From Bradyrhizobium sp. BRP22 (GTDB lineage Bacteria; Pseudomonadota; Alphaproteobacteria; Rhizobiales; Xanthobacteraceae): DNA of 64,000 nt. A program made the position numbers and the translations under genes. Where the stretch lies: positions 19,189 to 83,188 of the forward strand of contig NZ_JADYVX010000034.1 of the NCBI RefSeq assembly GCF_020194175.1, given 5' to 3'. This document shows positions 26,148-35,703 of the stretch, in pieces; the stretch's first letter is position 1, and every line of letters begins with the position of its first letter. The notes beneath the pieces were generated by a model. It did no database searches, was not told the origin of the DNA, and saw nothing but the letters and a program-made list of their open reading frames with translations.

Positions 26148-27769
26148 GCGAGGCTATCCTTTCGCTCGAAAGGCTGAGCGTGCGCCTGCCGGAGGGCGCC
26201 GACCGGCCCCATGCGCTGTCGGACGTTTCGCTTTCGATCGCCTCGAACGAGATCCTCTGCGTGGTCGGCGAATCCGGTTCCGGCAAGTCGATGATGGCGA
26301 ACGCGATCATGCGGCTGTTGCCGAACGAGGTCAAAATCGAGAACGGCCGCATGCTGTTCGAGGGTCGCGATCTCTGCGCCGCCGATACGGCCGAGATGCG
26401 CGAAGTGCGCGGCGCCGGCATCGCCATGATCTTCCAGGAACCGATGACCGCGCTCAATCCGCTGCGCACCATCGGCGACCAGATCGGCGAGATGTTCTCG
26501 ATCCATACCGGGCTGTCGAATGCCGAGATCAATGCGCGCGTGCTCGCATTGCTCGCCGACGTCCGCATTCCCGATCCCAAACTGGCCGCAAAGGCCTATC
26601 CGCATGAGCTCTCCGGCGGCCAGCGCCAGCGCGCCATGATCGCGATGGCGCTCGCGCTCGATCCAAAGCTGCTGATCGCGGATGAGCCGACCACCGCGCT
26701 CGACGTCACCACGCAGGCGCAGATATTGAAGCTGATCCGCGACCTGCAGCAGCGCAAGAAGACGGCGGTGCTGTTCATCACCCATGATTTCGGCGTCGTC
26801 GCCGAGATCGCCGATCGCGTCGTGGTGATGCAGCACGGCAGGATCGTCGAACAAGGGACGGCTAACGAGGTGCTGCACCATCCGGTGCACCCTTACACGA
26901 GGCAGCTCATTGCCGCCGTACCACCGCTGAAGGCACCGCCGCCGCGGCCGCTGTCGAGCGAGAACATCTTGACGATTGCCAGCGTCTCAAAAACCTACCG
27001 CACCGGCGGCTTCCTCGGACGCGGCGCGCGTGTCACGGCCGCGGTCAAGGATACCTCGCTCGATCTGCCCAAGGGCGCAACGCTTGGCATCGTCGGTGAA
27101 TCCGGCTCAGGCAAGTCGACCCTGGCGCGCTGCATCGTGCGCCTGATCGATCCCGATACCGGATCGATCGTGCTCAACGGCAAGGACTGGGCAAAGCTGT
27201 CGCGCGAGGAAGTCCGCCGCGAGACCCGGCACATCCAGATGGTGTTCCAGGACCCGTTTGCCTCGCTCAATCCGCGCCGCAAGGCCGCGGAGCTGGTGGC
27301 GCAAGGCCCTATCGTCCACGGCACGCCGCGCGTCACGGCGATTGCCGAAGCCAGGAAACTGTTCGAGCTGGTCGGGCTTGATCCATCCGCCGGCGACCGC
27401 TACCCGCATGAATTCTCCGGCGGCCAGCGCCAGCGCATCGGGCTTGCGCGTGCACTGGCGCTGAAGCCGGAGGTGCTGGTCGCGGACGAGCCGGTCTCCG
27501 CGCTCGACGTTTCCGTGCAGGCGCAAGTGCTGAAGCTCCTGGCCGACCTGCGCCAGCGGCTCGGCCTTTCCATCATCTTCATCACCCATGATCTGCGCGT
27601 CGCCGCGCAGATTTGCGATCTTGTCGCAGTCATGAAGGATGGCGCGGTGGTCGAGCACGGATTGGCTACCGAGGTCTTCGGCAAGCCAAAGCATCCCTAT
27701 ACGCAGGCGCTGCTGGATTCGATACCCGGCGGTGAGTTCGCGCGAGAGCACGACACCGCCGCGGAGTGA
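26144..27769 (+). CDS. ABC transporter double ATP-binding protein (DppD-DppF fusion)
   Basis: This 541-residue protein has two complete nucleotide-binding domains. The first (about 1-265) shows GESGSGKSMM, LSGGQRQRAMIAMAL and LLIADEPTTALD. The second (about 285-540) shows GESGSGKSTL, FSGGQRQRIGLARAL and VLVADEPVSALD. Oligopeptide-type C-terminal extensions (HPYTRQLIAAVP and HPYTQALLDSIPGG) follow each. One gene therefore replaces dppD and dppF. ATG 26144 overlaps the permease stop by 4 bases; the stop abuts the convergent oxidoreductase gene with no gap. Confidence 0.93.
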   Translation: MSEAILSLERLSVRLPEGADRPHALSDVSLSIASNEILCVVGESGSGKSMMANAIMRLLPNEVKIENGRMLFEGRDLCAADTAEMREVRGAGIAMIFQEPMTALNPLRTIGDQIGEMFSIHTGLSNAEINARVLALLADVRIPDPKLAAKAYPHELSGGQRQRAMIAMALALDPKLLIADEPTTALDVTTQAQILKLIRDLQQRKKTAVLFITHDFGVVAEIADRVVVMQHGRIVEQGTANEVLHHPVHPYTRQLIAAVPPLKAPPPRPLSSENILTIASVSKTYRTGGFLGRGARVTAAVKDTSLDLPKGATLGIVGESGSGKSTLARCIVRLIDPDTGSIVLNGKDWAKLSREEVRRETRHIQMVFQDPFASLNPRRKAAELVAQGPIVHGTPRVTAIAEARKLFELVGLDPSAGDRYPHEFSGGQRQRIGLARALALKPEVLVADEPVSALDVSVQAQVLKLLADLRQRLGLSIIFITHDLRVAAQICDLVAVMKDGAVVEHGLATEVFGKPKHPYTQALLDSIPGGEFAREHDTAAE

Positions 27770-29074
27770 TCAGGCGATCTCGCGCGCGTCGCGGCGGCGA
27801 TAGACCAGCAGCATCAGTGGCGCAAGCTTTCGTAATAGCCCGTGGGCGGGGATCGGTTGCGGTTCGGAGAAGGGCAGCGCCAGTTCGTTCAAGGGGACAC
27901 CGCGGACCGCTTTCGCAAGCTCACCGCCGATCGCAATGGTCAGCGCAACCGCGCGGCCATTGCAGCCGGTCCAGCCATAGGCGTCGGGACCGAGCTTGTG
28001 AAAACGCGGCAGGAAATCCGTGGTCATGCCGACATAGCCGTTCCAGACGTGGTCGAAGGATACTTCGCCGATCTGTGGCCATAGCCGCTGCAAACGCGCG
28101 GTCACCCTCTCCTTCAGTCGCGCGGCTTTGTCACCGGGGCCAATCACCGCGCCGCCGGTGACAAGCCGGTTGCGCGCGTCGTAGCGCGCGAAATAGAGCT
28201 CTCCATGCGTATCCGACATCGCCTGCCGTGCCGGGATGATGGACTTGCGGACATTGTCCGATAGCGGCTGCGTCGCCATCTGCCAGGACAACACCGGCAT
28301 CACCTCGGTCGCGATCTCCGGCACCAGCGATTTCACGATCTCGCCGCTATAGGCATTGGTCGCCACCACCAGCGCGCGGCCGGAAATCTCGCCTTTGGCC
28401 GTCTTCACCACCCAGCGATTGTTCTCGCGTTTGAAGCTCTCCACCGGCGAGCGCGCATAGATGCGGCCGCCCTGATCAAGTACGGCGCGCGCGAGCCCTC
28501 GCGCCAGCGCCAGCGGATTGATGTGGCCCCCGCCCCTGTTCCAGAAACCGCCGTACCACGCATCCGAGCCGAGCATGTCGCAGACTTGCTCACGCGACAA
28601 CAGTTCGACGGGCGCGCCGAATTTCGACCATTGCCGCACCCGCCGCTCCGCGATCTTGATGCGGCCGGGCGAGTGCACCGGCTGCACCCAGCCTGCCTGT
28701 TCCTGCTCGGCCTCGATGTTGTATCGCTGCGCGACGTCAAACAGCATCGAGGCGCTGTCGCGCAACAGACCGACAAAGCGCTCGCCAGCGGCGCCATGCC
28801 TGGCGATGATGTCTTCAGGATCGGGCCGCGACAAGGTTGGAATCACCTGGCCGTTGTTGCGCCCTGAAGCACCCCAGCCCGGCTCCATCGCCTCGACAAC
28901 AGCAACGTCAATACCGGCTTCACGCAAATGCAGCGCGGTCGACAGTCCCGTGAAACCGCCGCCGATCACGATCACGTCGGCCTGCTGGCTACCGGACAGG
29001 TCGGGCAGATCAGGCCCGGAGGGCGTCACCGCGGCCCAAAGGGAGTCGGGCCAGCGGATTTCGGTTCTTTCCAT
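27770..29074 (-). CDS. FAD-dependent oxidoreductase of the DAO (glycine/D-amino acid oxidase) family
   Basis: The protein has 434 residues. The Rossmann FAD motif VIVIGGGFTGLSTALHLREA lies near residues 34-53, followed by the DAO-family RNNGQVIPTL flavin-attachment-region block, and GWTGCNGRAVALTIAIGGEL near the C-terminus. Relatives oxidise amines such as gamma-glutamylputrescine, glycine or sarcosine-like substrates. Start ATG 29074 is the first that begins the conserved region; a longer frame to 29137 has a non-conserved lead. It is convergent with, and abuts, the Dpp-type ATPase gene, so it may consume that importer's substrate. Confidence 0.87.
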   Translation of the reverse strand: MERTEIRWPDSLWAAVTPSGPDLPDLSGSQQADVIVIGGGFTGLSTALHLREAGIDVAVVEAMEPGWGASGRNNGQVIPTLSRPDPEDIIARHGAAGERFVGLLRDSASMLFDVAQRYNIEAEQEQAGWVQPVHSPGRIKIAERRVRQWSKFGAPVELLSREQVCDMLGSDAWYGGFWNRGGGHINPLALARGLARAVLDQGGRIYARSPVESFKRENNRWVVKTAKGEISGRALVVATNAYSGEIVKSLVPEIATEVMPVLSWQMATQPLSDNVRKSIIPARQAMSDTHGELYFARYDARNRLVTGGAVIGPGDKAARLKERVTARLQRLWPQIGEVSFDHVWNGYVGMTTDFLPRFHKLGPDAYGWTGCNGRAVALTIAIGGELAKAVRGVPLNELALPFSEPQPIPAHGLLRKLAPLMLLVYRRRDAREIA

Positions 29075-29192
29075 CGTCAATCTCTTCGCGATCACTTGCC
29101 CGGCGCCGCATCCATGGGAACGTCGGCTTGCGGGCACCGGATCGATCTGTTTAGTGTACTACGCCTCTTATCCATGGCGGGGAAACAGCAGA

Positions 29193-30047
29193 GTGTCACT
29201 CAAGAATGTCATTGGACTAGATCACGCCGTGATCATGGTGAAGGATCTCGATCGGGCCGCCGAGAACTGGAAGCGGCTAGGCTTCACGGTTTCGCCGCGC
29301 GGCACCCATAGCGCACATATGGGATCCGGCAATTACACCATCATGCTCGATCCCGACTATGTCGAACTGCTCGGCGTGCTCACCCCGACCGAGCACAATG
29401 CGCCGGCGCGGGCATTCCTGGAGCAGCGTGGCGAAGGCATCGAGCGCATCGCATTCACCGCGGTCGATTCTGCAGATGGCGCCGAGGAGATTCGCGCACG
29501 TGGTTACGCACCGATTGGTCCCACCGATTTCGAGCGGCCGGTGACGATGCCTGACCGCACGCTGTCGGCGGCCAAATTCCGCACCTTCCAGTGGCCGACA
29601 GCGGAGGCGCCGGGCGGCCTGCGCATCTTCGCATGCCAGCACAAGACCCGCGAGACCGTGTGGATCCCGGAATTGATGACGCATGCCAATGGCGCGAAAC
29701 GCCTGAGGCAGGTGCTGATCGTGACGCCGGAGCCGGCCAAGGATGCCGCGCATCTGTCCAAGATGATCGATGTCCCAGCCAGGGCCGAAGCCGACGGCGC
29801 CGTTGCCGTGCCCTCGGGCTCGGACCGCGCCGACTTCGTGTTTCTGACCACGGACCAACTCGGCGCGCGTTATCCCGGCGTATCACTGGCAACCCTGCCC
29901 GAACGCGGCGGCGCCGGCCTCGTGATCGCCGCCGATCTTGCCGCCGCGGAAAAGGCGCTGGGCTCGACCGGCGTGCACAGTGCCGGTGCGATCTGCGTAC
30001 CGCCGGCGGCAGGCAATGGGACGTTGCTTGCTTTCGTCAAGGCATAA
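29193..30047 (+). CDS. VOC (glyoxalase/dioxygenase fold) family protein
   Basis: This ~284-residue protein begins with a beta-alpha-beta module VIGLDHAVIMVKDLDRAAEN and continues with YTIMLDPDYVELLGVLTP. The second half has weaker repeats (FVFLTTDQLGARYPG, GAICVPPAAGNGTLLAFVKA). The His of GLDHAV and the Glu of YVELLG are candidate metal ligands. I start at GTG 29193, since the in-frame upstream extension covers the divergent oxidoreductase's promoter and coding region. Function could be a lyase, isomerase or dioxygenase. Confidence 0.75.
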   Translation: MSLKNVIGLDHAVIMVKDLDRAAENWKRLGFTVSPRGTHSAHMGSGNYTIMLDPDYVELLGVLTPTEHNAPARAFLEQRGEGIERIAFTAVDSADGAEEIRARGYAPIGPTDFERPVTMPDRTLSAAKFRTFQWPTAEAPGGLRIFACQHKTRETVWIPELMTHANGAKRLRQVLIVTPEPAKDAAHLSKMIDVPARAEADGAVAVPSGSDRADFVFLTTDQLGARYPGVSLATLPERGGAGLVIAADLAAAEKALGSTGVHSAGAICVPPAAGNGTLLAFVKA

Positions 30048-30148
30048 ACGACCAGCGCACACGCGACAATTGTAGTGCACATTAGGGCTAGGCAGAGCCC
30101 GCGCAAACGCTAGTATCTCTCCCAAACAAAAAGACCAGGGAGAGAAAC

Positions 30149-31471
30149 ATGACGGATCACCAGATCTCGCGCCGGCAGCTTTTGGCCGGCACGGCTGCAG
30201 CCGGCGCGCTCAGCCTCACCGGATTTCCGGCGCGCGCCGACGTAGACTGGAAGAAGTATAACGGCACCAAGCTCGAGGTGATCCTCGCCAAGGGGCCGCG
30301 CGGCGACAACCTGCAAAAATACATCAAGGAGTTCACCGCGCTCACGGGCATCCAGGTCGAGTCCGAGCAGATTCCCGAGCAGCAGCAGCGCCAGAAATGC
30401 GTCATTGAGCTCGCCTCGGGCAAGCCGAGCTTCGACGTCGTCCATTTGAGCTACCATGTGCAGAAGCGACAGTTCGAGAAGGCCGGCTGGCTCGCCGATA
30501 TCTCCGCCTATCTGAAGGATCCGAATTTCACGCCGCCAGACCTCGTCGAAAGCGACTTCTCCGCCGCCGGACAGCAATACGCCAAGAACGACAAGGGCCA
30601 GATGCTGTCGCTGCCATGGTCGGTCGACTATTTCATCCTTTATTACAACAAGGAGCTGTTCCAGAAGAAAGGCGTCGAAGTGCCGAAGACGCTGGACGAG
30701 ATGGTGGTGGCCGCCGAGAAGCTCACCGACCCCAAGGAAGGCACCTTCGGCTTTGTCGGGCGAGGCCTGCGCAACGCCAACATGGCGATGTGGACCAACT
30801 TCTATCTGAACTATGGTGGTGAATTCCTCGACAGCAAGGGCAACATCCTCACCGACGGCCCCGAGGCGATCGAGGCGACCAAGCTTTATCAGCGGCTCCT
30901 GACCAAATCGGCGCCTCCCGGCGTCGCCGGGTTCAACTGGATGGAGTCGATGGCCTCGTTCACGCAAGGTCGGTCAGCGATGTGGATCGACGCCGACGGC
31001 TGGGCGCCGCCGCTGGAAGATCCAACCGCCTCGCGCGTCGTCGGCAAGGTCGGCTACACCCTCGTGCCCGCCGGGCCCAAGGGCGCGTTTTCCTCGACCT
31101 ATGGCGATGGCATCGGCATCGCCGCGGCCAGCAAGAACAAGGAAGCCGCCTACCTCCTGTGCCAATGGGTCGTCTCCCGGACGCAAGCTGCGAGATTGCT
31201 GCAGGCCGGCGGCGGCGTGCCATTCCGCAATTCGATCGTGAACGATCCCGAAGTCGCTAAGGGCGTGAAGACCCAGGAATGGCTGAAGTCCGTCGTCGAC
31301 TCCGCCAAGATCAGCAAGCTCGGGCTGCCCGTCATCATTCCCGTCGCCGAATTCCGTGACATCGTCGGCGCGGCGCTGACCGCGACGCTCTCGGGCGCCG
31401 ATCCGGCAACGGAGTTGAAGAAGGCGCACGAGCAATTCCGGCCCATCCTGGAACGCAGCGAAAAAGCGTGA
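30149..31471 (+). CDS. Extracellular solute-binding protein family 1 (sugar-type ABC receptor)
   Basis: This 440-residue receptor has a Tat-type leader (SRRQLLAGTAAAGALSLTGF) and a MalE/UgpB-like fold. The visible block SFDVVHLSYHVQKRQFEKAG is followed by SLPWSVDYFILYYNKELFQK and GRSAMWIDADGWAPPLED. It binds sugars, polyols or small organic osmolytes. A strong GGGAGAGAAAC ribosome site precedes ATG 30149. Two permeases follow with GTGA and ATGA overlaps, but there is no ATPase gene. Confidence 0.92.
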   Translation: MTDHQISRRQLLAGTAAAGALSLTGFPARADVDWKKYNGTKLEVILAKGPRGDNLQKYIKEFTALTGIQVESEQIPEQQQRQKCVIELASGKPSFDVVHLSYHVQKRQFEKAGWLADISAYLKDPNFTPPDLVESDFSAAGQQYAKNDKGQMLSLPWSVDYFILYYNKELFQKKGVEVPKTLDEMVVAAEKLTDPKEGTFGFVGRGLRNANMAMWTNFYLNYGGEFLDSKGNILTDGPEAIEATKLYQRLLTKSAPPGVAGFNWMESMASFTQGRSAMWIDADGWAPPLEDPTASRVVGKVGYTLVPAGPKGAFSSTYGDGIGIAAASKNKEAAYLLCQWVVSRTQAARLLQAGGGVPFRNSIVNDPEVAKGVKTQEWLKSVVDSAKISKLGLPVIIPVAEFRDIVGAALTATLSGADPATELKKAHEQFRPILERSEKA

Positions 31472-32406
31472 GCACGATAACCGAGACGACTCCGGCCGCG
31501 GCGGAAGCGTCCGCCGCGCCGGAGCAGCAATGGCATCGCCCCACCTACTGGCCTTTCGTGCTGCCGGCGCTCATCGTCGTGCTGGCCGTGATCGTGTTCC
31601 CATGGCTCTTCACGATCTGGATGAGCTTCAATGAATGGAAGGTCGGCTCGCCCACGACCTTCGTCGGGTTCGCCAACTATCTGCGATTGCCGAACGATCC
31701 GCGTTTCGTCGAGGCTGTCGGACACACCATCTTCTACACGGCACTGTCGGTGATATTGCCGCTGATCTTCGGCACGCTCGCAGCCGTCGTGTTCCACCAG
31801 CGCTTTGCGGGACGCGGCTTTTTACGCGGCGTCTTCATCATGCCGATGATGGCTACTCCGGTGGCGATCGCGCTGGTCTGGACCATGATGTTCCATCCGC
31901 AGCTCGGCGTGCTCAACTACCTCTTGTCGCTGGTCGGCCTGCCGCCGCAGCTCTGGGTGTTCAATCCGGCGACCGTCATTCCATCGCTGGTGCTGGTCGA
32001 GACCTGGCAATGGACGCCGCTGGTGATGCTGATCGTGCTCGGCGGCCTCGCCGCAATCCCGACCGAGCCATATGAGAGCGCGGAGATCGATGGCGCCAGC
32101 TTCTGGCAGATGTTCCGCTACATCACGCTGCCGCTGATCATGCCGTTTTTGTTCATCGCCGGGATGATCCGCATGATCGACGCGGTGAAGAGTTTCGACA
32201 TCATCTTCGCGATCACCCAAGGCGGACCTGGCTCGGCGTCGGAGACCATCAACCTCTATCTCTACAGCGTCGCCTTTGTCTATTACGACCTGGGCTATGG
32301 CTCGGCGATCGCGGTGGTGTTCTTCCTCTTGATCGTGCTGCTCGCAGCGGTGCTGCTTTATCTGCGCAAGCGGATGCTGTGGACCGAGATCGGAGGCGGC
32401 GCATGA
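31468..32406 (+). CDS. Sugar-type ABC transporter permease, MalF/UgpA-like
   Basis: The 312-residue permease has about six helices and the EAA loop ESAEIDGASFWQMFRYITLP. It starts with GTG 31468 overlapping the receptor stop (GTGA). A short, Ala/Thr-rich cytoplasmic N-terminus precedes the first helix. It pairs with the MalG-like protein at 32403. Confidence 0.92.
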   Translation: MSTITETTPAAAEASAAPEQQWHRPTYWPFVLPALIVVLAVIVFPWLFTIWMSFNEWKVGSPTTFVGFANYLRLPNDPRFVEAVGHTIFYTALSVILPLIFGTLAAVVFHQRFAGRGFLRGVFIMPMMATPVAIALVWTMMFHPQLGVLNYLLSLVGLPPQLWVFNPATVIPSLVLVETWQWTPLVMLIVLGGLAAIPTEPYESAEIDGASFWQMFRYITLPLIMPFLFIAGMIRMIDAVKSFDIIFAITQGGPGSASETINLYLYSVAFVYYDLGYGSAIAVVFFLLIVLLAAVLLYLRKRMLWTEIGGGA

Positions 32407-33227
32407 GCCCGCGTCAACTCCTCGGCCGGATCGGCCTCTGGTTCTCGGTGTTCATCATCGTGTCACCGGCGATCCTGTTCTTCCTCTGGATGATCTCGCT
32501 GTCGCTGAAGTACGAGATCGACAACGCCGCCTATCCGCCGGTGTTCATCCCCGAGCAGTTCGCCTGGAAGAATTATGCCGACGTGCTCGCCTCCAACCGC
32601 TTCCTGACCTATTTCGTCAACAGCCTGGTCGTGACCGGCAGCGCGACCTTGCTCGCGATGCTGGTCGGCGTGCCCGCCGGTTACGGCATCGCGCGGATGG
32701 CGGCGCATAAATCGGCGATCGTGATCCTGATCGCGCGCATCACGCCGGGACTGTCGTATCTGATCCCGCTGTTCCTGCTGTTCCAGTGGCTGGGGCTGCT
32801 CGGCACGCTGGTGCCGCAGATCATCATCCATCTCGTGGTGACGGTGCCGATCGTGATCTGGATCATGATCGGCTATTTCGAGACCACGCCTTTGGAATTG
32901 GAGGAAGCCGCACGGATCGACGGCGCCACGCGCTGGCAGGTGTTCCGCCATGTCGCGTTGCCGATCGCGCGCCCGGGACTAGCCGTCGCCTTCATCCTCG
33001 CGGTGATCTTCTCCTGGAACAATTTCGTGTTCGGCATCGTGCTGGCGGGACGCGAGACGCGCACCTTGCCGGTTGCCGTCTACAATATGATCTCGTTCGA
33101 CCAGTTGAGCTGGGGGCCGCTCGCCGCCGCCGCGCTGCTGGTGACGTTCCCGGTGCTGCTGCTCACGGTGTTCGCCCAACGGCAGATCGTCGCCGGGCTT
33201 ACTGCGGGTGCCGTGAAGGGTGGATAG
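32403..33227 (+). CDS. Sugar-type ABC transporter permease, MalG/UgpE-like
   Basis: The 274-residue permease carries the EAA loop EEAARIDGATRWQVFRHVAL and the usual C-terminal helices. ATG 32403 forms an ATGA overlap with the preceding stop. No nucleotide-binding gene follows: a REP-like palindrome and then the convergent NCS2 gene come next. The system must therefore borrow an ATPase encoded elsewhere. Confidence 0.92.
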   Translation: MSPRQLLGRIGLWFSVFIIVSPAILFFLWMISLSLKYEIDNAAYPPVFIPEQFAWKNYADVLASNRFLTYFVNSLVVTGSATLLAMLVGVPAGYGIARMAAHKSAIVILIARITPGLSYLIPLFLLFQWLGLLGTLVPQIIIHLVVTVPIVIWIMIGYFETTPLELEEAARIDGATRWQVFRHVALPIARPGLAVAFILAVIFSWNNFVFGIVLAGRETRTLPVAVYNMISFDQLSWGPLAAAALLVTFPVLLLTVFAQRQIVAGLTAGAVKGG

Positions 33228-33238
33228 CGTCTCCCCGC

Positions 33239-33322
33239 GTCATTGCGAGCGAAGCGAAGCAATCCAGAGCGCCACTTGCGGGAACATGGATTGCTTCGTC
33301 GCTTGCGCTCCTCGCAATGACG
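33239..33322. repeat. REP-like palindrome, copy B
   Basis: The left arm at 33239-33267 (starting CGTCATTGCGAGCGAAGC) and an imperfect right arm at 33287-33322 pair to give a long hairpin. The right arm carries small insertions (GTCGCTTGCG) relative to copy A. It fills the gap between the convergent permease genes and could end both transcripts. Confidence 0.8.
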
Positions 33323-33331
33323 GCTGAGAGT

Positions 33332-34990
33332 TCACTCCGCCGGTGCCGCGATCGGCATCTCCGGATGTGAGCTGTAGGCCACGCTGCCGACGGACCTGCT
33401 GAGCGCGAACAGTCCCGCCGCCATCACGACATAAGCCAGCGCCACCCCAGGCGTGACGCCAAGGCCGCCTCCGATGCCGACCGCTTCGCCGTGCATGAAG
33501 CCGAAATAGGTCATCACGGCGCCGGCCAGCGCAAAGGCTGAGGCTTTGAGGAAATCACGCTCGATCACGAAGACGGCGATCGCGCCCAGCACGAGGCCGG
33601 CGAGGATCGAGCCGCCGCCCATCACTTCAAGCCCGTGATAGATCACCCCCTGCTGCGGCAGCGCGGCGATTGCGGCCGCTTTGACCTCGCCCACCTTGTC
33701 GGCCGCGAGCCCGCCGACACTTTGCGCCGCCGTCATGGTCGACGCCAGCATGGTGTCGATCTGCAACTTGGCCCAGGCGGCGAGATGCGGCGTGAACGCC
33801 AGCACGATCGCGGGCGCATGCCTGGCCGGCGTGGTCTGAAACGCCTGCGCACCGATCAGCATGCCGATATAGAGCAGGATCGGCGAGATCGCGACGACCG
33901 GCACCAGTGCCAACAACACCGAGATGATGCCGAACCAGGATAGCACTACCACCATGATTCCGGTGGCAGCCGAATAGCCGATCCGTCCACCCATCGCCTT
34001 CCAGCCGGGATGGCCGATGTAGACAGCGTTGATGAAGGGATTGCCCATCAGGCAGCCGATCAGGCTGACGACGCCGTCGGCGGTCAGTACGCGCGTGGTC
34101 GGATATTCGTCGCCGGCGGCCTCCGCGCTCTCGACGTTGTCCATGGCCTCGACAAGATCGTAGATGCCGAAGGGAATCGCCGTGACCAGGATGATCCCTA
34201 AGAACTCGAAGCCGGAGAACACCTGCCCGACGGCCGGGATCGGCACCGAGAAACCAAAGTTCGCGAAGGCATCGCCGACGCCCTTCAGGCTCAAGCCGCC
34301 GAGCCCGAGGCCGAACAGGTTCGAGCCCCATGCGATGATCATGCCGGCCGCAATCGCCACGAGCCCCGCGGGAATGCCGCGCGGATATTTCACCCCGCCG
34401 AACCAGCTCACCAGGATGATGGCGAAGCAGATCAGCCCGATCTGCGGCGTCATGTACATCTCGAGCGCCGGCCGCATCGCGATGAAGGTGACGGAAACGC
34501 CGGCGAGCGTGCCGAGCAGCGCCGCGCGCGGCGTGATCTTGCGGATATACGGCGCAATGAAGCCGCCGATCATCAGGATGAAGCTCTGGAAGAACACCCA
34601 GACCAGGCCGGCTGACCAGCCCTTGATGGGGTCGCCGGTCTTGAGCGTGATCGGCAGCATGATCACGAAGGTGACGATGAACATATGCGGGACGCTGACG
34701 CCCGATGGCAGGGCGCAGACATCGCTGCGGCCGGTCTTCTGCGCCAGTCGGTAGGCGAGGAACGCGTAATAGAAAGTGGAGAGGCACATCATCAGGCCGA
34801 GCGCCGGCAGGATGCGCCCGAACACAAGTGAGTCCGGCATCTTCAGGACGAAGCGCAGCAGGCCGGTGAGGACCAGCATGTTGACGAGGATGTTGGTGCC
34901 GAAGCCGAAAAACGCGTTCCAGTCGCCCGATGTCCACAGTGCCGGTTTGAACTCGGACCTGCCGGCCGTCCCCGTCATGCTGGTGCTCAT
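33332..34990 (-). CDS. NCS2 family nucleobase permease
   Basis: This 552-residue membrane protein has about 12-14 helices and belongs to the xanthine/uracil/adenine permease superfamily. Recognisable blocks are GDWNAFFGFGTNILVNMLVL, the Gln/Glu-bearing half-helix region AIPFGIYDLVEAMDNVESAE, and GCLMGNPFINAVYIGHPGWK. It has a C-terminal extension of about 100 residues beyond common 430-460-residue members. ATG 34990 has AAGGA eight bases upstream, and a TTG farther upstream overlaps the hydrolase stop. It lies 11 bp after an isochorismatase-fold amidase, so the pair likely imports and cleaves an N-rich nucleobase-like compound. Confidence 0.9.
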   Translation of the reverse strand: MSTSMTGTAGRSEFKPALWTSGDWNAFFGFGTNILVNMLVLTGLLRFVLKMPDSLVFGRILPALGLMMCLSTFYYAFLAYRLAQKTGRSDVCALPSGVSVPHMFIVTFVIMLPITLKTGDPIKGWSAGLVWVFFQSFILMIGGFIAPYIRKITPRAALLGTLAGVSVTFIAMRPALEMYMTPQIGLICFAIILVSWFGGVKYPRGIPAGLVAIAAGMIIAWGSNLFGLGLGGLSLKGVGDAFANFGFSVPIPAVGQVFSGFEFLGIILVTAIPFGIYDLVEAMDNVESAEAAGDEYPTTRVLTADGVVSLIGCLMGNPFINAVYIGHPGWKAMGGRIGYSAATGIMVVVLSWFGIISVLLALVPVVAISPILLYIGMLIGAQAFQTTPARHAPAIVLAFTPHLAAWAKLQIDTMLASTMTAAQSVGGLAADKVGEVKAAAIAALPQQGVIYHGLEVMGGGSILAGLVLGAIAVFVIERDFLKASAFALAGAVMTYFGFMHGEAVGIGGGLGVTPGVALAYVVMAAGLFALSRSVGSVAYSSHPEMPIAAPAE

Positions 34991-35001
34991 GATAATGTCC
35001 T

Positions 35002-35703
35002 TCAAGCCAATGTTTTCGAAGTCTCCAACGCCTCCAGTACAGCGGCTGAGCTGGCGACCCAGCCGAAGATGCCGCCCTGGGCCTTGATCATCTTGAGGCC
35101 CATCTCGTGAAATTCGGGAAAGTAGGATGCGCAGCCGTCAGCGATGACGACGCAGCGATAGCCGCGGTCATTGGCCTCGCGCACAGTAGTGTTGACGCAC
35201 ACTTCCGTGGTGACGCCGCACACCAGGAGATTCTCGATGCCGTATTTCTGCAGCACGTCGCCCATCTCGGTCGCGTAGAACGCGCCCTTGCCGGGCTTGT
35301 CGATCACGATCTCGCTGTCGAGCGGATAGAGTTCGGGGATGATGTCGTGGCCGGCCTCGCCGCGGATGAGGATGCGGCCCATCGGGCCGGGATCGCCGAT
35401 GCGCAAGGATGGCGCGCCGCGTTCGATCTTGGCGGGCGGCGCGTCGGACAGGTCAGGCAAGTGGCCTTCGCGGGTGTGGATCACCAGCATGCCGGTGTCG
35501 CGCGCCGCTGATAGTACCGAGCCGATCGGCTGCACGGCCCGTGCAAGCTGGCCGACGTCATTGCCAAGCGTTTCGCCGAAGCCGCCGGGCTCCATGAAAT
35601 CGCGCTGCATGTCGATGATGACGAGCGCCGTCTTGGTCCAATCGAGCTCGATCGGCTCCGGCTCAGCGACGATCTTTCCCACTGCATCGCTTGAGTTCGC
35701 CAT
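35002..35703 (-). CDS. Isochorismatase-family cysteine hydrolase (biuretase/RutB-like)
   Basis: This 233-residue hydrolase has catalytic triad candidates D in LVIIDMQRDF, K in IDKPGKGAFY and C in VTTEVCVNTTVREANDRGY. The block HTREGHLPDLSDAPPAK also occurs, in a longer form, in the biuret-hydrolase-like protein at 47469-48152. Family members hydrolyse ureidoacrylate, biuret, triuret, guanylurea or N-carbamoyl amides. It is the first gene of a two-gene unit with the NCS2 permease. It lacks the GGYVD/MGYDLSLTR block of the second copy, so its substrate probably differs. Confidence 0.88.
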   Translation of the reverse strand: MANSSDAVGKIVAEPEPIELDWTKTALVIIDMQRDFMEPGGFGETLGNDVGQLARAVQPIGSVLSAARDTGMLVIHTREGHLPDLSDAPPAKIERGAPSLRIGDPGPMGRILIRGEAGHDIIPELYPLDSEIVIDKPGKGAFYATEMGDVLQKYGIENLLVCGVTTEVCVNTTVREANDRGYRCVVIADGCASYFPEFHEMGLKMIKAQGGIFGWVASSAAVLEALETSKTLA

